Source of the DNA: an uncultured Campylobacter sp.
GTDB taxonomy: Bacteria; Campylobacterota; Campylobacteria; Campylobacterales; Campylobacteraceae
Length of the DNA stretch: 64,000 bases
Reading direction: 5' to 3'
NCBI RefSeq assembly: GCF_938039205.1
Contig: NZ_CALHVM010000047.1
Span: forward strand, 1 to 64,000
The notes under the pieces: generated by a model
Told to the model about the DNA's origin: nothing
What the model saw: the letters and a program-made list of their open reading frames with translations, nothing else
Databases searched by the model: none
In this document: piece after piece, positions 17,534-26,411 of the stretch
Layout of the letters: every line of letters begins with the position of its first letter
How positions within the stretch are numbered: the first letter of the stretch is position 1
Translations under genes and position numbers: made by a program

Positions 17534-17967
17534 TTTTTAAATAGATCTTTATTGTTTGGGTTTGACATTAACGCCGACATCGACTTTTCAAGCTGATTTT
17601 TTTGAGATTTGTAAATAGAAAAATTTACCAAAATCGGGCTGTTTTCCACCAAAATTTGCACGATAGCTCCAAGCGGAAAGCTAACGACGCTGGCGAAATT
17701 TTCCTTACCAAAACCCGCCTCGAAGCTCAGCTCGTCTGGAGTTAGCTTGGCGCTGCTAAAAGTGTAGCCGGCAAGCGTAAAGACGATAACGGGCGCCGTA
17801 AAAGTGCTCTTAATGTACTCCGGCAGCTCGGGGTTAAATTTGACCAGATCAAGGTTGGCCATCGCCGAAAAGGAGCGGTCGTTTTTTAGCAGATACTCCA
17901 CGCACTCAAAAACGTGCTCCTTCATCATCGCCGCAAATCTCTCGTCGTCTAAAATCTCATCAAGCAT
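17530..17967 (-). CDS. conserved hypothetical protein, possibly SspB-like
   Basis: I do not recognise a named family for this 145-residue cytosolic protein. A gene of similar size lies beside pepF in C. jejuni. It has no signal peptide or membrane segment. A helical N-terminus (residues 1-30) is followed by strand-rich sequence. The segment ELSFEAGFGKENFASVVSFPLGAIVQILVENSP recalls, in strand order and in the PxxAI element, the ClpXP adaptor SspB (there typically VPLAAVLAIYARENG). The C-terminus is a charged tail, as in SspB. This resemblance is by eye only and could be chance. It is followed by its own terminator and lies 175 bp after pepF. Confidence 0.75.
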   Translation of the reverse strand: MLDEILDDERFAAMMKEHVFECVEYLLKNDRSFSAMANLDLVKFNPELPEYIKSTFTAPVIVFTLAGYTFSSAKLTPDELSFEAGFGKENFASVVSFPLGAIVQILVENSPILVNFSIYKSQKNQLEKSMSALMSNPNNKDLFKK

Positions 17968-18142
17968 TTTACCTCCTTTTTGTGCCTTTTCTCAAATTTA
18001 CTGTCCGCAGTCGTGCCGAATTTGGCTTCAAATAAACGCAAAATTTAGCTTCAAATTTATTGCTGTCCCTGACTCGGTTCGGCTTGTCAAATTTGCCCAC
18101 GCTTTTAAATTTACTCCCCAAAACGCGTCAAATTTATGCCCG

Positions 18143-19864
18143 TTACGCCTCCTGGCAAAACTCCTCCACTAGCTTTCTAACCTCGTTTATACCGATCTGC
18201 CAAAACGCAGCGTCCTCGATATCAAAGCCAAACATCCCGACCAGCTCTTTTGGCGATCGCGAGCCGCCCGCGCTTAAAAACTTGGTGTAAATTTGCGTGA
18301 AATTTTCGCATTTGCCGCTTTTATAAAGCCCAAAAATCGCCAGCACCAAAAGCTGCGCGTAGGAGTAGGCGTAGCAGTAAAACGGCGTATGGATGAAGTG
18401 CGGGATGTAACTCCACCAAATTTTATAGTAGTCGTTTAGCGCGACGCTTAGCCCGAACATCTTAGCACTCTCCTCAAGCCAAATTTTATTTAGCTCCTCG
18501 GCGCTGATCTCGCCCTCATGCGCGTGAACTCGGCGCTCAAAGGTAGTGAAGTTTATCTGGCGGTAGAGCGTGGCGAAGATATCCTCGATCTTGCCGGCGA
18601 GTAGGGCGGTTTTTTCTCTGCCTTTTAGCGTGCTTTTGACGTGATCAAAAACCAGCATCTCGCAAAAGACCGATGCTGTTTCTGCCGTAGTTAGCGGCGT
18701 GTCGGCGTTTAGAAATCCGACGCTTTCATAGGCTAGATTTTGATGCGCGGCGTGACCTAGCTCGTGCGCTAGTGTAAAAAGATCCCGCCTCTCGTCGGTG
18801 TGGTTTAAAAGCACGTATGGATGGGCTTTTGCGACGCCTGATTGCGAAAAGGCGCCGCCTCGTTTATTTTCGGCCGGATAAACGTCGATCCAGCCCTCTT
18901 TAAACGCGCGAGCGGCTATCTCGCCGAATTTCGGGCTAAATTTAGAAAAAGTCTCAAGCACGATTTTTTTGCATTCGTCAAATTTATAAATGCTCTTGCT
19001 CTCGCCCAGCGGCGCGTATCTATCGTAGTCGTAGAGCTTTTTAAAACCTAAAATTTTGCGCTTTTTTTCGTAAAATTTAATCGGCAGATCAAAGCTCGTC
19101 TCGGCGGCCTTTATGAGCGCGTCCACGCTAGCCTTGGTCGTTTGGTTTGAAAAATGCCGAGGACTTTCTGGCAGATCAAATTTCCGCAGTTCGCAGCTAG
19201 TTTTTAGGCTGGTTTTGATCATATTATAGATGTAGCTAAGTAGATGCTGCTGGGGCGCTAAGCCGCCAGAGAGGCTCTTTGCGGCCGCTTTTCGCTCGGC
19301 TCGGTCTGGGCTGTGAAGCTTGGATAAGATCTCCTCTTCGCCCAGCATTTTGCCTTTAAATTTAAACTTAAGCGCGCTTAGTGTCTCGTCAAAAAGCCGC
19401 GAAAAACCTTCCGCGCCCGTGTTTGCCGTGCGCAGTAAAATTTGCTCCTCTTTTAGGCTTAGCTGGTGGGCTTTTTCTTTTGCGATACTATCTAGATAGT
19501 AGCCAAGCCTAGCACTTTTGGCGATGATTTTGTTTTGTCTGGCTTCGTCAAATTCGTTAAATTTAAGCTCAAAAAATAACAGATGATTTTGCGCTTTTGA
19601 GCTTAGCTCGTCAAATTTGGCGTAAAACGCGCCCTTTGAGGTGTCTTTTGAGAAAACAAGGCTCACGTAAATTTGCACGCGAGCGATGTTTTCTAACAAA
19701 TTTTCGTATTCGTTAAGCGCGGCAAAAAACTCCTCGTCGCTTAAATTTAAAAATTTATCCGAGTATTTAGCTTCAAATTTTTCGCACTCTTTTTGTAACG
19801 AAAGAGCCGAAGTCTCCAGTTCTTTTTCGTTTTTAAAAAGCGGGGTCAAGTCCCAAACGTTCAT
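18143..19864 (-). CDS. pepF: oligoendopeptidase F (M3B metallopeptidase)
   Basis: PepF is a cytosolic zinc oligopeptidase. The zinc motif HELGH lies at residues 367-371 in TLAHELGHAAHQ, and the third ligand Glu follows in the TTAETASVFCEML segment. The 573-residue length and the C-terminal SGGSRSPKELVGMFGFDI block fit the M3B family. It starts 15 bp after the end of sstT on the same strand, so the two may be co-transcribed; a peptide-degrading enzyme next to an amino-acid importer suggests a shared role in amino-acid supply, which is inference. Confidence 0.94.
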   Translation of the reverse strand: MNVWDLTPLFKNEKELETSALSLQKECEKFEAKYSDKFLNLSDEEFFAALNEYENLLENIARVQIYVSLVFSKDTSKGAFYAKFDELSSKAQNHLLFFELKFNEFDEARQNKIIAKSARLGYYLDSIAKEKAHQLSLKEEQILLRTANTGAEGFSRLFDETLSALKFKFKGKMLGEEEILSKLHSPDRAERKAAAKSLSGGLAPQQHLLSYIYNMIKTSLKTSCELRKFDLPESPRHFSNQTTKASVDALIKAAETSFDLPIKFYEKKRKILGFKKLYDYDRYAPLGESKSIYKFDECKKIVLETFSKFSPKFGEIAARAFKEGWIDVYPAENKRGGAFSQSGVAKAHPYVLLNHTDERRDLFTLAHELGHAAHQNLAYESVGFLNADTPLTTAETASVFCEMLVFDHVKSTLKGREKTALLAGKIEDIFATLYRQINFTTFERRVHAHEGEISAEELNKIWLEESAKMFGLSVALNDYYKIWWSYIPHFIHTPFYCYAYSYAQLLVLAIFGLYKSGKCENFTQIYTKFLSAGGSRSPKELVGMFGFDIEDAAFWQIGINEVRKLVEEFCQEA

Positions 19865-19879
19865 TTTGCAGCCTTAAAT

Positions 19880-21184
19880 TTACTCTACGGTTTCTGAGGC
19901 TACGGCGGTGAAAAGTACGTCTGAGGCGCTATTTACGGCTGTTTCTACTGAATCTTGGATCACGCCGATGATAAATCCTACGCCGACAACTTGCATCGCG
20001 ATGTCGTTACCGATACCAAATAGTGCGCAAGCAAGCGGCACGAGTAGTAGCGAACCGCCAGCGACACCTGAAGCTCCGCAAGCTCCAAGGGCCGAGATAA
20101 AGCAAAGTAGTAGCGCGTCGCCAAAATCAACCGTGATAGACGGGATCGAGTTTACCGCCGCAAGCGCCAAGATACCGATGGTTACGGCTGCGCCGCCCAT
20201 GTTTATAGTGGCTCCTAGCGGGATAGAGATCGAGTAGAGCTCCTCTTTTAGCCCTAGTTTTTTGCAAAGCGCCATATTTACGGGGATATTTGCCGCAGAC
20301 GAACGAGTGAAAAACGCAGTAACCGCGCTCTCTCTGACGCAAGTCATAACAAGCGGATACGGGTTTTTCTTGGTAACTACAAACACCATTGCAGGGTAAA
20401 CGATGAAGGAAACAAAAGCCATCGCACCTACTAGAACGAGGATTAGTTTTAGGTAGCCCGCAAGCGCTTCAAAGCCCGTCTCGTGGATGCTGATGGTGAC
20501 TAGACCAAAGATACCAAATGGCGCCAAGCGGATGATAAATCTAACGATTTTAGTCACGCCGTCGCTAACGTCTTGAAATACTTTTTTGGTTTCTTGCGTG
20601 CAAAACCTCATCGCGATACCGCCGCCAACGGCCCAAGTGATGATGCCGATGTAGTTGCCCGTAGATAGCGCGGTGATAGGGTTTTGAACCATTTTAAAGA
20701 TGAGGTCTTTTAGGACGTCGACGATGCCTTGTGGAGTGCTCATATTTGCGCTCTCGACGCCTTTTAGCACGAGCTCCATCGGGAAAAGAAAGCTTGCTAC
20801 GACCGCAACTACGGCAGCTAAAAACGTGCCGACTAGGTAAAGCGTAACTACCTTTTGCATGCCTTTTGCGTGGCCGAATTCTTTTACGATGATAGATGTC
20901 GCAACTAGTACGAAAACTAGGATAGGCGCGATAGCTTTAAGCGCGCCGACGAAGAGGTTACCCAAAACGGCGATGGAGTTAGCGACCGAATTTGCCACGT
21001 CGGTTAGATCTTTTTTTGCTGCGGCTAGCTGCGCTGCGTCGCTCACGCCTTTTGCGATTAGTTCGTTATAAGGAGCCGCCTGATAGTGCGTCCAAAAGCC
21101 GATAACGGCGCCTAGAGCTATGCCGATTAAAATTTGAACGATCAAATTTCCGTCGGCGAACCTTTTTGCCAGTTTGCTAAACAT
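19880..21184 (-). CDS. sstT: serine/threonine:Na+ symporter SstT
   Basis: SstT imports L-serine and L-threonine with sodium; serine is a main carbon source for campylobacters. It is a DAACS-family protein of 434 residues with about eight membrane spans and two re-entrant loops. The loop signatures TRSSAANIPVNM and IPLGATINMGGAAVTI are present. The N-terminus LIVQILIGIALGAVIGF is typical. It is divergent from metK; 142 bp separate the two starts. Confidence 0.93.
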   Translation of the reverse strand: MFSKLAKRFADGNLIVQILIGIALGAVIGFWTHYQAAPYNELIAKGVSDAAQLAAAKKDLTDVANSVANSIAVLGNLFVGALKAIAPILVFVLVATSIIVKEFGHAKGMQKVVTLYLVGTFLAAVVAVVASFLFPMELVLKGVESANMSTPQGIVDVLKDLIFKMVQNPITALSTGNYIGIITWAVGGGIAMRFCTQETKKVFQDVSDGVTKIVRFIIRLAPFGIFGLVTISIHETGFEALAGYLKLILVLVGAMAFVSFIVYPAMVFVVTKKNPYPLVMTCVRESAVTAFFTRSSAANIPVNMALCKKLGLKEELYSISIPLGATINMGGAAVTIGILALAAVNSIPSITVDFGDALLLCFISALGACGASGVAGGSLLLVPLACALFGIGNDIAMQVVGVGFIIGVIQDSVETAVNSASDVLFTAVASETVE

Positions 21185-21259
21185 TCTAGTGTCCTTGCCT
21201 TAAAATTTAATTTTAGTTTAGGATTATAGCCGAATTTACGCGGAATTTACAAGCTTTGA

Positions 21260-21311
21260 GCGAGATTAATTTGAATTTTATTATGAAATGTTACAATTGC
21301 GAGATTAATTT
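21260..21311 (+). promoter_or_regulatory. direct repeat flanking the likely metK -10 site
   Basis: GCGAGATTAATTT occurs at 21260-21272 and again at 21299-21311. A -10-like TACAAT lies at 21292-21297 between them. One copy would cover about -40 and the other the transcription start. This looks like a pair of operator sites for metK; no known regulator matches it. Confidence 0.45.
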
Positions 21312-21326
21312 TCATAAAGGAAAAGC

Positions 21327-22529
21327 ATGTATTTATTTACTTCAGAGGTTGTGAGCCCGGGTCACCCGGATAAATGCGCCGACATCATCGCCGACAGCAT
21401 CGTGGATACTATCTTGATGCAAGACCCAAACGGTCGCGTCGCTAGCGAAGTTTTCGTCGCGGGTAAAAACATTATAATAGGCGGCGAGATAAACTCTAAG
21501 GTCAAGTTAAGTTTCAAAGATTACGAAGGTATCGTTAAAAACGCATTGGCTAAAATCGGCTACGACGGCAAGTCTAAATTTACGAAAGAGCAGTGCCTAC
21601 ATCCCGATGACGTCGAGATAAAAGTCTGCATAAATCAGCAAAGTGCGGATATAAACCAAGGCGTCGATCAAGAAGGCGGCGAGATCGGCGCTGGAGATCA
21701 GGGCATAATGTTTGGCTTTGCTAGCTGCGAAGCAAACGAATATATGCCCGCAGCCATAACCTACGCCAGAATGCTTTGCGATAAGGTTTATAAATTTGCC
21801 AAAGCTAATCCCGATAAGCTGGGCGTCGATATCAAAACTCAGGTTACCGTAGACTATGGCACCAAAGACAACTTTGAAAACTGCAAGCCTCAAAGCATCC
21901 ATACTATCGTTGTTTCGGCCCCTTGCGTCGAGACGATGAAGATCGAGGAGCTGCGCGCCCTAGTGCAAACTCTCATCGACGATGCCGGCTTGCCAAAAGG
22001 CCTTTATGATAAAAGCAAAACGCTCATCTATATCAACCCGACTGGCCGATACGTAAATCACAGCTCGCTTCACGACAGCGGGCTAACGGGTCGCAAGCTC
22101 ATCGTAGATAGCTTTGGCGGATATAGCCCGATAGGCGGCGGCGCGCAAAGCAGCAAGGATTACACGAAAGTCGATCGCAGCGGTCTTTACGCAGCGCGCT
22201 GGATAGCTAAAAACATCGTCGCGGCAGGCCTTGCTAAAAAGTGCATCGTACAGCTAAGCTACGCTATCGGTATGGCAAAGCCTACATCTGTCAGCGTCGA
22301 TACGATGGGTACGCAGATCGCCGGCGTAAATGACGATATGCTGTCAAATTTCGTTAGCGAAAATTTCGCCCTCACTCCGCGCTGGATCACAAATAAATTC
22401 GGCCTGGACAAACCTGGCAAAGATACGTTTTTATACGCTAAAGTAGCAGCCAAAGGTCAAGTCGGAAACGCCAAATATCCGTGGGAAAAGCTTGACGCGG
22501 TTGATACTTTTAAAGCTTTGATTAAATAA
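21327..22529 (+). CDS. metK: S-adenosylmethionine synthase
   Basis: MetK makes S-adenosylmethionine from ATP and methionine. Conserved blocks are the N-terminal SPGHPDKCADIIADSIVD with the ATP-binding histidine, GAGDQGIMFGFA, DSFGGYSPIGGGAQSSKDYT and KVDRSGLYAARW. The last block differs from the E. coli form (GGGAFSGKDPTKVDRSAAY). The length of 400 is slightly more than the 384 of E. coli. AAAGGA stands 6-7 nt before the ATG. It stands alone, divergent from sstT. Confidence 0.97.
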   Translation: MYLFTSEVVSPGHPDKCADIIADSIVDTILMQDPNGRVASEVFVAGKNIIIGGEINSKVKLSFKDYEGIVKNALAKIGYDGKSKFTKEQCLHPDDVEIKVCINQQSADINQGVDQEGGEIGAGDQGIMFGFASCEANEYMPAAITYARMLCDKVYKFAKANPDKLGVDIKTQVTVDYGTKDNFENCKPQSIHTIVVSAPCVETMKIEELRALVQTLIDDAGLPKGLYDKSKTLIYINPTGRYVNHSSLHDSGLTGRKLIVDSFGGYSPIGGGAQSSKDYTKVDRSGLYAARWIAKNIVAAGLAKKCIVQLSYAIGMAKPTSVSVDTMGTQIAGVNDDMLSNFVSENFALTPRWITNKFGLDKPGKDTFLYAKVAAKGQVGNAKYPWEKLDAVDTFKALIK

Positions 22530-22535
22530 ATCCTC

Positions 22536-22561
22536 AAGCCCGCTAAATTTAACGCGGGCTT
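22536..22561 (+). terminator. hairpin after metK
   Basis: AAGCCCGC (22536-22543) and GCGGGCTT (22554-22561) form an 8-bp perfect stem with a 10-nt loop, starting 6 nt after the metK stop. The following run is AAATTT rather than a clean T-tract. Confidence 0.55.
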
Positions 22562-22662
22562 AAATTTACCCTCAAATTTAAGGCTTCGTATGAGATTTTA
22601 CCCCGCTTTATATCTTAAATTTGACCTCAAAAACCGCTCGGCAAAATTTAAAGAGAATTAAA

Positions 22663-23262
22663 ATGCAAACGACAACAAACCAAAACGGCAAAAACAAGAT
22701 GCTTGGACTCGTTTTGCTCGGGCTTTGCGCTTTTTATTTTATTTGCGCGTTAGGTATTTTTGTATTGCCTTTTGACGTTCTGGCTCGCTCCTCTTTGGCA
22801 CGAGATTTCGTTGAGCTCACGCTTAAAATTTACCCCGCAGTAGAGCGAGCCTTTACTCATACCGATTTTACTCAAAAGGCAGCATTTTATATCGCTTATA
22901 TGGGAATTGTAAAGGTCGTCACGCTTGTCGGTTTCGTCGCGGCTTGTTTGCTGTGCGGCAGTAAAAAACATAGAGCTCGCGTGATGAAACAAGCAAGAAA
23001 AGAAAATCCGGTAGTGGGATTTTTTCTTTCATTTTGCGGCATTTTGTGGGCTGGTTTTTTGATAAATATGGATTTTACGGGTTATCATATCGGATATCGT
23101 AAGCCAAGAAATTCGCCTGAATACGAATGGGTGCTGAGGTCTCCCGGCGAGCTATTTTGGCAAATGACGATTGATTTTATATTTTTGATTATTGTGGCGG
23201 CTTGTATATTTTACGTATCGTTGCAAATTCGGTTGCTATTTCGCAAACGCAAAAACGCCTAA
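22663..23262 (+). CDS. hypothetical membrane protein
   Basis: I do not recognise this 199-residue protein. It has four likely membrane segments: LGLVLLGLCAFYFICALGIF (about 14-33), IAYMGIVKVVTLVGFVAACLL (about 85-105), VVGFFLSFCGILWAGFLI (about 124-141) and FIFLIIVAACIFYVSLQI (about 173-190). Loops are rich in Lys and Arg on the presumed cytoplasmic side. The ATG at 22663 is preferred over an in-frame TTG at 22621 because AAAGAGA precedes it at normal spacing. It lies between metK and lnt, convergent with lnt, and shows no link to either. Confidence 0.7.
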   Translation: MQTTTNQNGKNKMLGLVLLGLCAFYFICALGIFVLPFDVLARSSLARDFVELTLKIYPAVERAFTHTDFTQKAAFYIAYMGIVKVVTLVGFVAACLLCGSKKHRARVMKQARKENPVVGFFLSFCGILWAGFLINMDFTGYHIGYRKPRNSPEYEWVLRSPGELFWQMTIDFIFLIIVAACIFYVSLQIRLLFRKRKNA

Positions 23263-23273
23263 ATTTAGCAAAT

Positions 23274-24575
23274 TTATCTGAAAAATTTATCGAGCAAGCC
23301 TTGCTTTGGCGTTATTATCTCAGACGGCGAGCCGTTTACGCTGTGATAGATGGCTTTGCTGTATTTCGTCGCGTAGTATCTGAGTAAAATGCGCTGTAAA
23401 TTTGGCTCGGTACTAGGCACGAACCAGCCGTTGTTAGTAACCGCGATCATGACATCAAATTTTCCCGTAAACAGCTCGTCTCTCGTCGCTTCGTAGCAGA
23501 TCGCGTTTCTGATTTTAAGGCCCTCTATCTCGTAGTCGCTAGGAGCGCTCGCCGTCTCAAAATCCTTCGCTCCGCCAAAAAATATTTTATTTATCAAATC
23601 TCTCGCAAATGCCGGTAGCGGGATCTCCTCGCCAAAGGGCACGAGGATAAATTTATCCAGCCGCCGCATCTTGCTGCGGTCAAAGAAAAACGCCGAGTTG
23701 TAGTTGGTGCCGTTTTCGCGAGCCAGCGCGCCAGCAACGATAGCGATCTTTTGCGATTTTTCCAGTAGTTCGGAGGTCAAATTTCGCTCGTGCGTCATAT
23801 AGACGGGAAAGGCGCTCTCGGGCAAAATAACCGCTCTAAATCCCGCGCTTATCGCCTCATCAATGATGTCTAAATTTTGATTTATAAACTCGTTTTTTAG
23901 CTGCTTTTGCCACTTTAGCTCTTGTGCGACTTTCGTGTTTGCGAGCTTTACTTCAAAAGGTAGAGTTTTAAAATTTGGCGTACCATACTGCACCGCGCAG
24001 GCTAAAAGCGTAGCAAAAGCGATAAATTTAAGGCGGTTTTTAACGTAAAACAGGCACAAAATCGCGGCGAAAATAAATGCAAGGGCGAGCAAATTCGGCG
24101 CAAAAATTCCCGGCACGAAAACGGCCTCCAAATTTAGCCAATTAAAGCCGAATGGATGGATATTTGAAACCAAGATAAGCAGCAAAGCCTTTAGCCAAAT
24201 TTGAGCCGGGATACCAGCTATCAAAAACAGTGCGCCGTAGATGATCCCGATAGCTAAAATCTCAAGCGGGATAAGGTAGCTAATCTCGTAATAAACGAGA
24301 CTAAAGCTGATCCAGTAAAACCATAAAATCCCGATAAAAAATCCCGTCCAAAAAAAGCCGCGGCGGTCAAATTTGAGCAGCAAATAAAAGCCTGCGATCG
24401 CAAAAAACGGCGAGATAAAATTTAAAATTTCGCCGCCTAAAACATCGGCTAGTATAAAATTTGAGATTAAAATCGCGCCGACAAAGGCTTTTATTATAAT
24501 TTTAGTGCTAAAATAAGGGCTTAAAATTTTTTTTATTAAGGAACTCCATGCAAGAAGGAAATTTCGTAGCTTCAT
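23274..24575 (-). CDS. lnt: apolipoprotein N-acyltransferase
   Basis: Lnt adds the third acyl chain to lipoproteins at the inner membrane. An N-terminal half of about six membrane spans is followed by a nitrilase-like domain. The catalytic Glu is in VILPESAFPVY and the Cys in RNAICYEATRDELF; NNGWFVPSTEPNLQ is also conserved. The start at 24575 is chosen because AGAGG stands 5 nt before it; a longer frame opens at 24602. The 5' end overlaps the divergent yajC by 28 bp. Length is about 433 residues. Confidence 0.9.
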   Translation of the reverse strand: MKLRNFLLAWSSLIKKILSPYFSTKIIIKAFVGAILISNFILADVLGGEILNFISPFFAIAGFYLLLKFDRRGFFWTGFFIGILWFYWISFSLVYYEISYLIPLEILAIGIIYGALFLIAGIPAQIWLKALLLILVSNIHPFGFNWLNLEAVFVPGIFAPNLLALAFIFAAILCLFYVKNRLKFIAFATLLACAVQYGTPNFKTLPFEVKLANTKVAQELKWQKQLKNEFINQNLDIIDEAISAGFRAVILPESAFPVYMTHERNLTSELLEKSQKIAIVAGALARENGTNYNSAFFFDRSKMRRLDKFILVPFGEEIPLPAFARDLINKIFFGGAKDFETASAPSDYEIEGLKIRNAICYEATRDELFTGKFDVMIAVTNNGWFVPSTEPNLQRILLRYYATKYSKAIYHSVNGSPSEIITPKQGLLDKFFR

Positions 24576-24838
24576 TACTGCCTCTAGTCGTGCTTTTCGC
24601 AATATTTTATTTTTTGGTTATCAGACCGCAGCAAAAACAGCAAAAAGCTCATGCCGCGATGCTGGCCGCACTCGAGAAGGGCGACAAGATCATAACTAGC
24701 GGCGGACTAATCTGCGAGGTGATAAAACCGGAAGAGGATTTTATCAGAGTTAAGCTTAACGACGACGTAATCGTGCGCGTTTCACGCGAATTCGTCGCGA
24801 GAAAAATAGAAAAAACAGAGACGAAAGCAAATGCGTAA
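24548..24838 (+). CDS. yajC: preprotein translocase subunit YajC
   Basis: YajC is a small partner of SecDF in the inner membrane. One N-terminal span (PLVVLFAIFYFLVIRPQQKQ) is followed by a cytoplasmic domain with GDKIITSGGLICEV, both diagnostic. At 96 residues the length fits. It is the first gene of yajC-secD-secF, overlaps secD by 8 nt, and its 5' end overlaps the divergent lnt gene. Confidence 0.95.
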   Translation: MQEGNFVASLLPLVVLFAIFYFLVIRPQQKQQKAHAAMLAALEKGDKIITSGGLICEVIKPEEDFIRVKLNDDVIVRVSREFVARKIEKTETKANA

Positions 24839-26411
24839 CGGCAAAATAACGTATAGGCTGATTATCTTTGCTTTGGCTTTGATTTTCGGCATTATCTTTT
24901 CTGCGCCGTCTTTTACGGACAAGCTAGGCGGCTCTAAAATCAGTCTAGGACTTGATTTGCAGGGCGGACTTCATATGCTTCTTGGCGTCGAGACCGAGGA
25001 GGCCATACACTCAAAGATTAAGTCGATAGCCGCCAGCGTGAACTATTTTGCGAAAAAAGAGGACGTTTTGATCGATAGCTTTAAGATCCGTGAAGACAAG
25101 GTGGACTTTGAGCTACTTGATGCGGACGAAGCTGCTAAAATCGACGGCATGCTAAAAGATATCAAGGGTCTTAACGTGCAAAAAGAGGGTCTAAAATACT
25201 CAGTCGGTCTAACCGACGCCGAGAAGGCCGAGACGATAGAATACGCGATAAACCAAGCGGTCGAAACGATCAGAAACCGACTCGATCAGTTCGGTCTAGC
25301 CGAGCCTACGGTAGCAAGACAGGGCAAGGATAATATCCTAGTCGAGCTTCCCGGCATCAAAACGGCGGCCGACGAGCAGCGCGCTCGCGATCTAATCGCA
25401 AAAGCCGCGCACCTCCAGCTGATGGCCGTCGATGAAAAGCGCCAGTCGCAGGCAAACTCGATGAGCGAAGCCGAGGCTGAGAGTTACGGCGACATCATCT
25501 ATCCGGACGTCAAAAACGAGCAAATAAAATACGTCGTAAAAAACATCCCCGTCCTTGACGGCGCGATGCTAACGGACGCTAGGGTTGCCTTTGATCAGCG
25601 CACAAACTCGCCTATCATCAGCTTTACTCTAAACGCCGAGGGAGCTAGAATTTTTGGCGATTTTACGGGCGCAAATGTGGGAAAACGTCTAGCTATCGTG
25701 CTTGACGGCAGGGTTTACTCGGCTCCATCGATAAACGAGAGAATCGGCGGCGGAAGCGGCCAGATAAGCGGCGGATTTAGCGTAGAGGAGGCTCACGACG
25801 TGGCTATCGCGCTTAGAAGCGGCGCTCTTTTAGCTCCCGTAAAAATGCTAGAAAAGCGAAGCGTAGGACCAAGCCTGGGTGCAGATAGCATAAGACAATC
25901 TATGATCGCGCTTGCGTCGGCTTCTGTTTTAGTGGTGCTGTTTATGATAGCTTATTACGGATTTAGCGGCATTTTGGCAAATATCGCACTGATCGCAAAT
26001 ATCTTGATACTAGTCGCCGTGATGGCGATGTTCGGCGCTGCCTTAACGCTACCGGGAATGGCCGGTATAGTGCTAACCATCGGTATGGCCGTGGATGCTA
26101 ACGTCATCATAAACGAGCGTATCAGAGAGCTGCTGCGCGACGGGGCCAGTATCGCAACGAGCGTGAAAAAAGGTTATGAGAACGCGATGAGCGCTATTAT
26201 CGACGCAAATTTGACCACGCTTATCACCTCGGTCGTGCTTTACGCCTACGGTACGGGTCCGGTCAAGGGCTTTGCCGTAACGATGGGCATAGGCATCATC
26301 GCTTCGATGATAACGGCGATCTTGGGTACTCACGGTATGTTTGATACGATTATAAATAAAATAGAAAAAAGCGGTAACACGCGGTTTTGGTTCGGTTATA
26401 AAAGGGTATAA
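24831..26411 (+). CDS. secD: protein translocase subunit SecD
   Basis: SecD uses the proton gradient to help pull proteins out of SecYEG. The first span (about residues 7-25) leads to the DLQGGLHMLLGVET motif, a large periplasmic domain with AINQAVETIRNRLDQFGLAEP, and a five-span C-terminal block with MAVDANVIINERIREL. The 526-residue length fits epsilonproteobacterial SecD. It overlaps yajC by 8 nt and ends directly before the secF ATG. Confidence 0.96.
   Translation: MRNGKITYRLIIFALALIFGIIFSAPSFTDKLGGSKISLGLDLQGGLHMLLGVETEEAIHSKIKSIAASVNYFAKKEDVLIDSFKIREDKVDFELLDADEAAKIDGMLKDIKGLNVQKEGLKYSVGLTDAEKAETIEYAINQAVETIRNRLDQFGLAEPTVARQGKDNILVELPGIKTAADEQRARDLIAKAAHLQLMAVDEKRQSQANSMSEAEAESYGDIIYPDVKNEQIKYVVKNIPVLDGAMLTDARVAFDQRTNSPIISFTLNAEGARIFGDFTGANVGKRLAIVLDGRVYSAPSINERIGGGSGQISGGFSVEEAHDVAIALRSGALLAPVKMLEKRSVGPSLGADSIRQSMIALASASVLVVLFMIAYYGFSGILANIALIANILILVAVMAMFGAALTLPGMAGIVLTIGMAVDANVIINERIRELLRDGASIATSVKKGYENAMSAIIDANLTTLITSVVLYAYGTGPVKGFAVTMGIGIIASMITAILGTHGMFDTIINKIEKSGNTRFWFGYKRV

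Noticed and set aside
20127..20342. Minus-strand frame inside sstT
   Set aside because: It lies in another frame of a clear transporter gene and has no family features.
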